Origin: Aquificaceae bacterium
Lineage (GTDB): Bacteria; Aquificota; Aquificia; Aquificales; Aquificaceae
Reading direction: 5' to 3'
Assembly (NCBI GenBank): GCA_037481935.1
Contig: JBBFKQ010000003.1
Coordinates: 1 to 64,000, forward strand
DNA length: 64,000 bases
Part shown: piece by piece, positions 63,286 to 64,000 of the stretch
How the letters are laid out: the number at the start of each line of letters is the position of its first letter
How positions within the stretch are numbered: the stretch's first letter is position 1
Made by a program: the position numbers and the translations under genes
Notes under the pieces: model-generated
The model's input: only the letters and a program-made list of their open reading frames with translations
Databases searched by the model: none
What the model was told of the DNA's origin: nothing

Positions 63286-64000
63286 CTACGTCTTTCTCAG
63301 CTTCACGAAACCATAAAGCACCATCAGGATGGTCAGTCCGGCCATCAGGTAGACTACAAACTCCTTCAAAAGATGTGGAACTACAAAAAGAAGGATTATG
63401 GCTGTGGCTATCATAAAGCCGAGGGTTATAACGCTCATGGCGAGTCTGTTTATATCTTTTCTAAGGTCTTCAATAAGCTTTTCCTCTCCAGTATAATCAA
63501 CGGATACCCTCAGCTCTCCTCTCTCCAGCTCTCTTAAGAACTTCTTTGTCTTTGGCACCGCCTCAAGCCCCAGCTTCGTGAGCATTAGAGTGTTCTTCAC
63601 AAACTCACTTTTTGTGAGCATGGGAAATATCATGCGCCTGAACCCCTTTTTCACAAGAGGCTCTATCTCCTTAACAAGCCTGAAGTCCGGGTCAAGCTGT
63701 ATGGCAGTCCCCTCCGCAAGAGCGAGGGTTTTAAGAAGAAGGAATAGGTCTGAGGGCAGTTTCATCCTGTATTTGTAGGAAAGCCTCAGAGTGTCGTTCA
63801 CTACCTTGGAGAGTTTGACCTCCCTCACGGGTTGCATAAAGTAGTAAGAAAAGAGTATTTCAAGCTCCCTGCTGAGGAATTTCTCGCTCCTTGTTCTCGC
63901 AGAAACTCCAAGATCGTAGAGGGCATCCATCACAAGGTCAAGGTCATTCCTGAGTATGCCATACATGAGCTGAAAGAGGTTTAGCCTGTCCATGTTGCTC
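63286..64000 (-). CDS. UbiB/ABC1 family kinase-like protein, C-terminal part
   Basis: The frame is open to the window edge, so at least 237 C-terminal residues are present and the kinase core lies outside. The visible part has the ABC1 C-terminal helical region (LSYKYRMKLPSDLFLLLKTLALAEG, read in the family as LP.e..ll.ktl...eG; LDPDFRLVKEIEPLVKK) and two terminal membrane helices (SVITLGFMIATAIILLFVV, FVVYLMAGLTILMVLYGFV). UbiB/COQ8 ATPases support quinone synthesis. The ATG at 63993 is internal. Confidence 0.85.
   Translation of the reverse strand, partial: SNMDRLNLFQLMYGILRNDLDLVMDALYDLGVSARTRSEKFLSRELEILFSYYFMQPVREVKLSKVVNDTLRLSYKYRMKLPSDLFLLLKTLALAEGTAIQLDPDFRLVKEIEPLVKKGFRRMIFPMLTKSEFVKNTLMLTKLGLEAVPKTKKFLRELERGELRVSVDYTGEEKLIEDLRKDINRLAMSVITLGFMIATAIILLFVVPHLLKEFVVYLMAGLTILMVLYGFVKLRKT

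Overview
The window reads as an ordinary chromosomal segment of a thermophilic, hydrogen-oxidising bacterium of the Aquificaceae (Hydrogenobacter/Thermocrinis-like). The evidence is the strong AGG/AGA and ATA codon preference with Lys/Glu-rich proteins, a branched-chain polyamine synthase (BpsA) typical of thermophiles, a group 3b NAD(P)-linked [NiFe] hydrogenase, and dense overlapping gene packing in short mixed operons with little functional clustering. The assignment comes from gene content only; no rRNA is present. There is no insertion sequence, prophage, CRISPR array or plasmid gene. No gene-free stretch exceeds about 220 bases; the two longest are 45003-45152 (strong promoter, structured RNA, terminator) and 46382-46600 (remains of a small frameshifted gene).

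Layout. 1-6712: end of a SUMT-like methyltransferase gene, anaerobic ribonucleotide reductase nrdD, an Rrf2 regulator, glnE, and a short MgtE-type Mg channel. 6753-11628 (minus): gltX, nth, an MFS transporter, a DUF4911-like protein and dnaX. 11704-17590: clpC converging on smc. 17673-24044 (plus): DUF4149 protein, infC (probable TTG start), a CBS/PAS/GAF/GGDEF signalling protein, radA and a two-component pair. 24028-25242: hisS. 25313-28980 (plus): membrane protein, cupin, hemA, Lrp-like domain, an unlisted 58-residue protein and murA, from a good promoter. 28977-30049 (minus): Hsp20 and ubiX. 30089-33986 (plus): accC, holB, ricT-like PSP1 protein and a short RlmN-like radical SAM enzyme. 33973-38468: rlpA, acyP, a LysM/degenerate LytM protein, upp, rusA-like, DUF4149, dapA and tRNA-Asp. 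38488-45002: pterin dehydratase, Fur, DUF192, mraY, a SPOUT-like methyltransferase, a GT9 heptosyltransferase-like protein, a coiled-coil protein, yraN, heptose kinase and lysC. 45026-48738: small RNA/leader, sfsA, nicotinamidase, gene remnant, hpt, rimI and prfB. 48702-53759: hydrogenase BGDA with a DUF4258/DUF2283 pair inserted between B and G, then birA. 53775-56376: hisG, a lone DUF2283, an unknown gene and bpsA. 56373-64000: tRNA-Glu-gyrB, usp, rsmI, bioA, a broken HEPN-MNT pair, ygfZ and the 3' part of a ubiB-like kinase.

Functional themes: envelope building (murA, mraY, rlpA, NlpD-like, heptose kinase, GT9); biotin and fatty-acid start (bioA, birA, accC); DNA replication and repair (dnaX, holB, smc, radA, nth, gyrB, rusA-like); tetrapyrrole synthesis (hemA, tRNA-Glu, SUMT); nitrogen control (glnE); hydrogen/NAD(P)H exchange (hydBGDA).

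The most unusual signals are: a perfect-consensus promoter driving a C-rich structured RNA that ends at an intrinsic terminator directly before sfsA; -10 boxes lying 6-10 bases before the start codon at more than a dozen operon heads, implying widespread leaderless mRNA; an in-frame amber codon cutting a HEPN toxin before its catalytic motif; and a toxin-antitoxin-like DUF4258/DUF2283 pair with a T8 homopolymer frameshift inside the hydrogenase operon.
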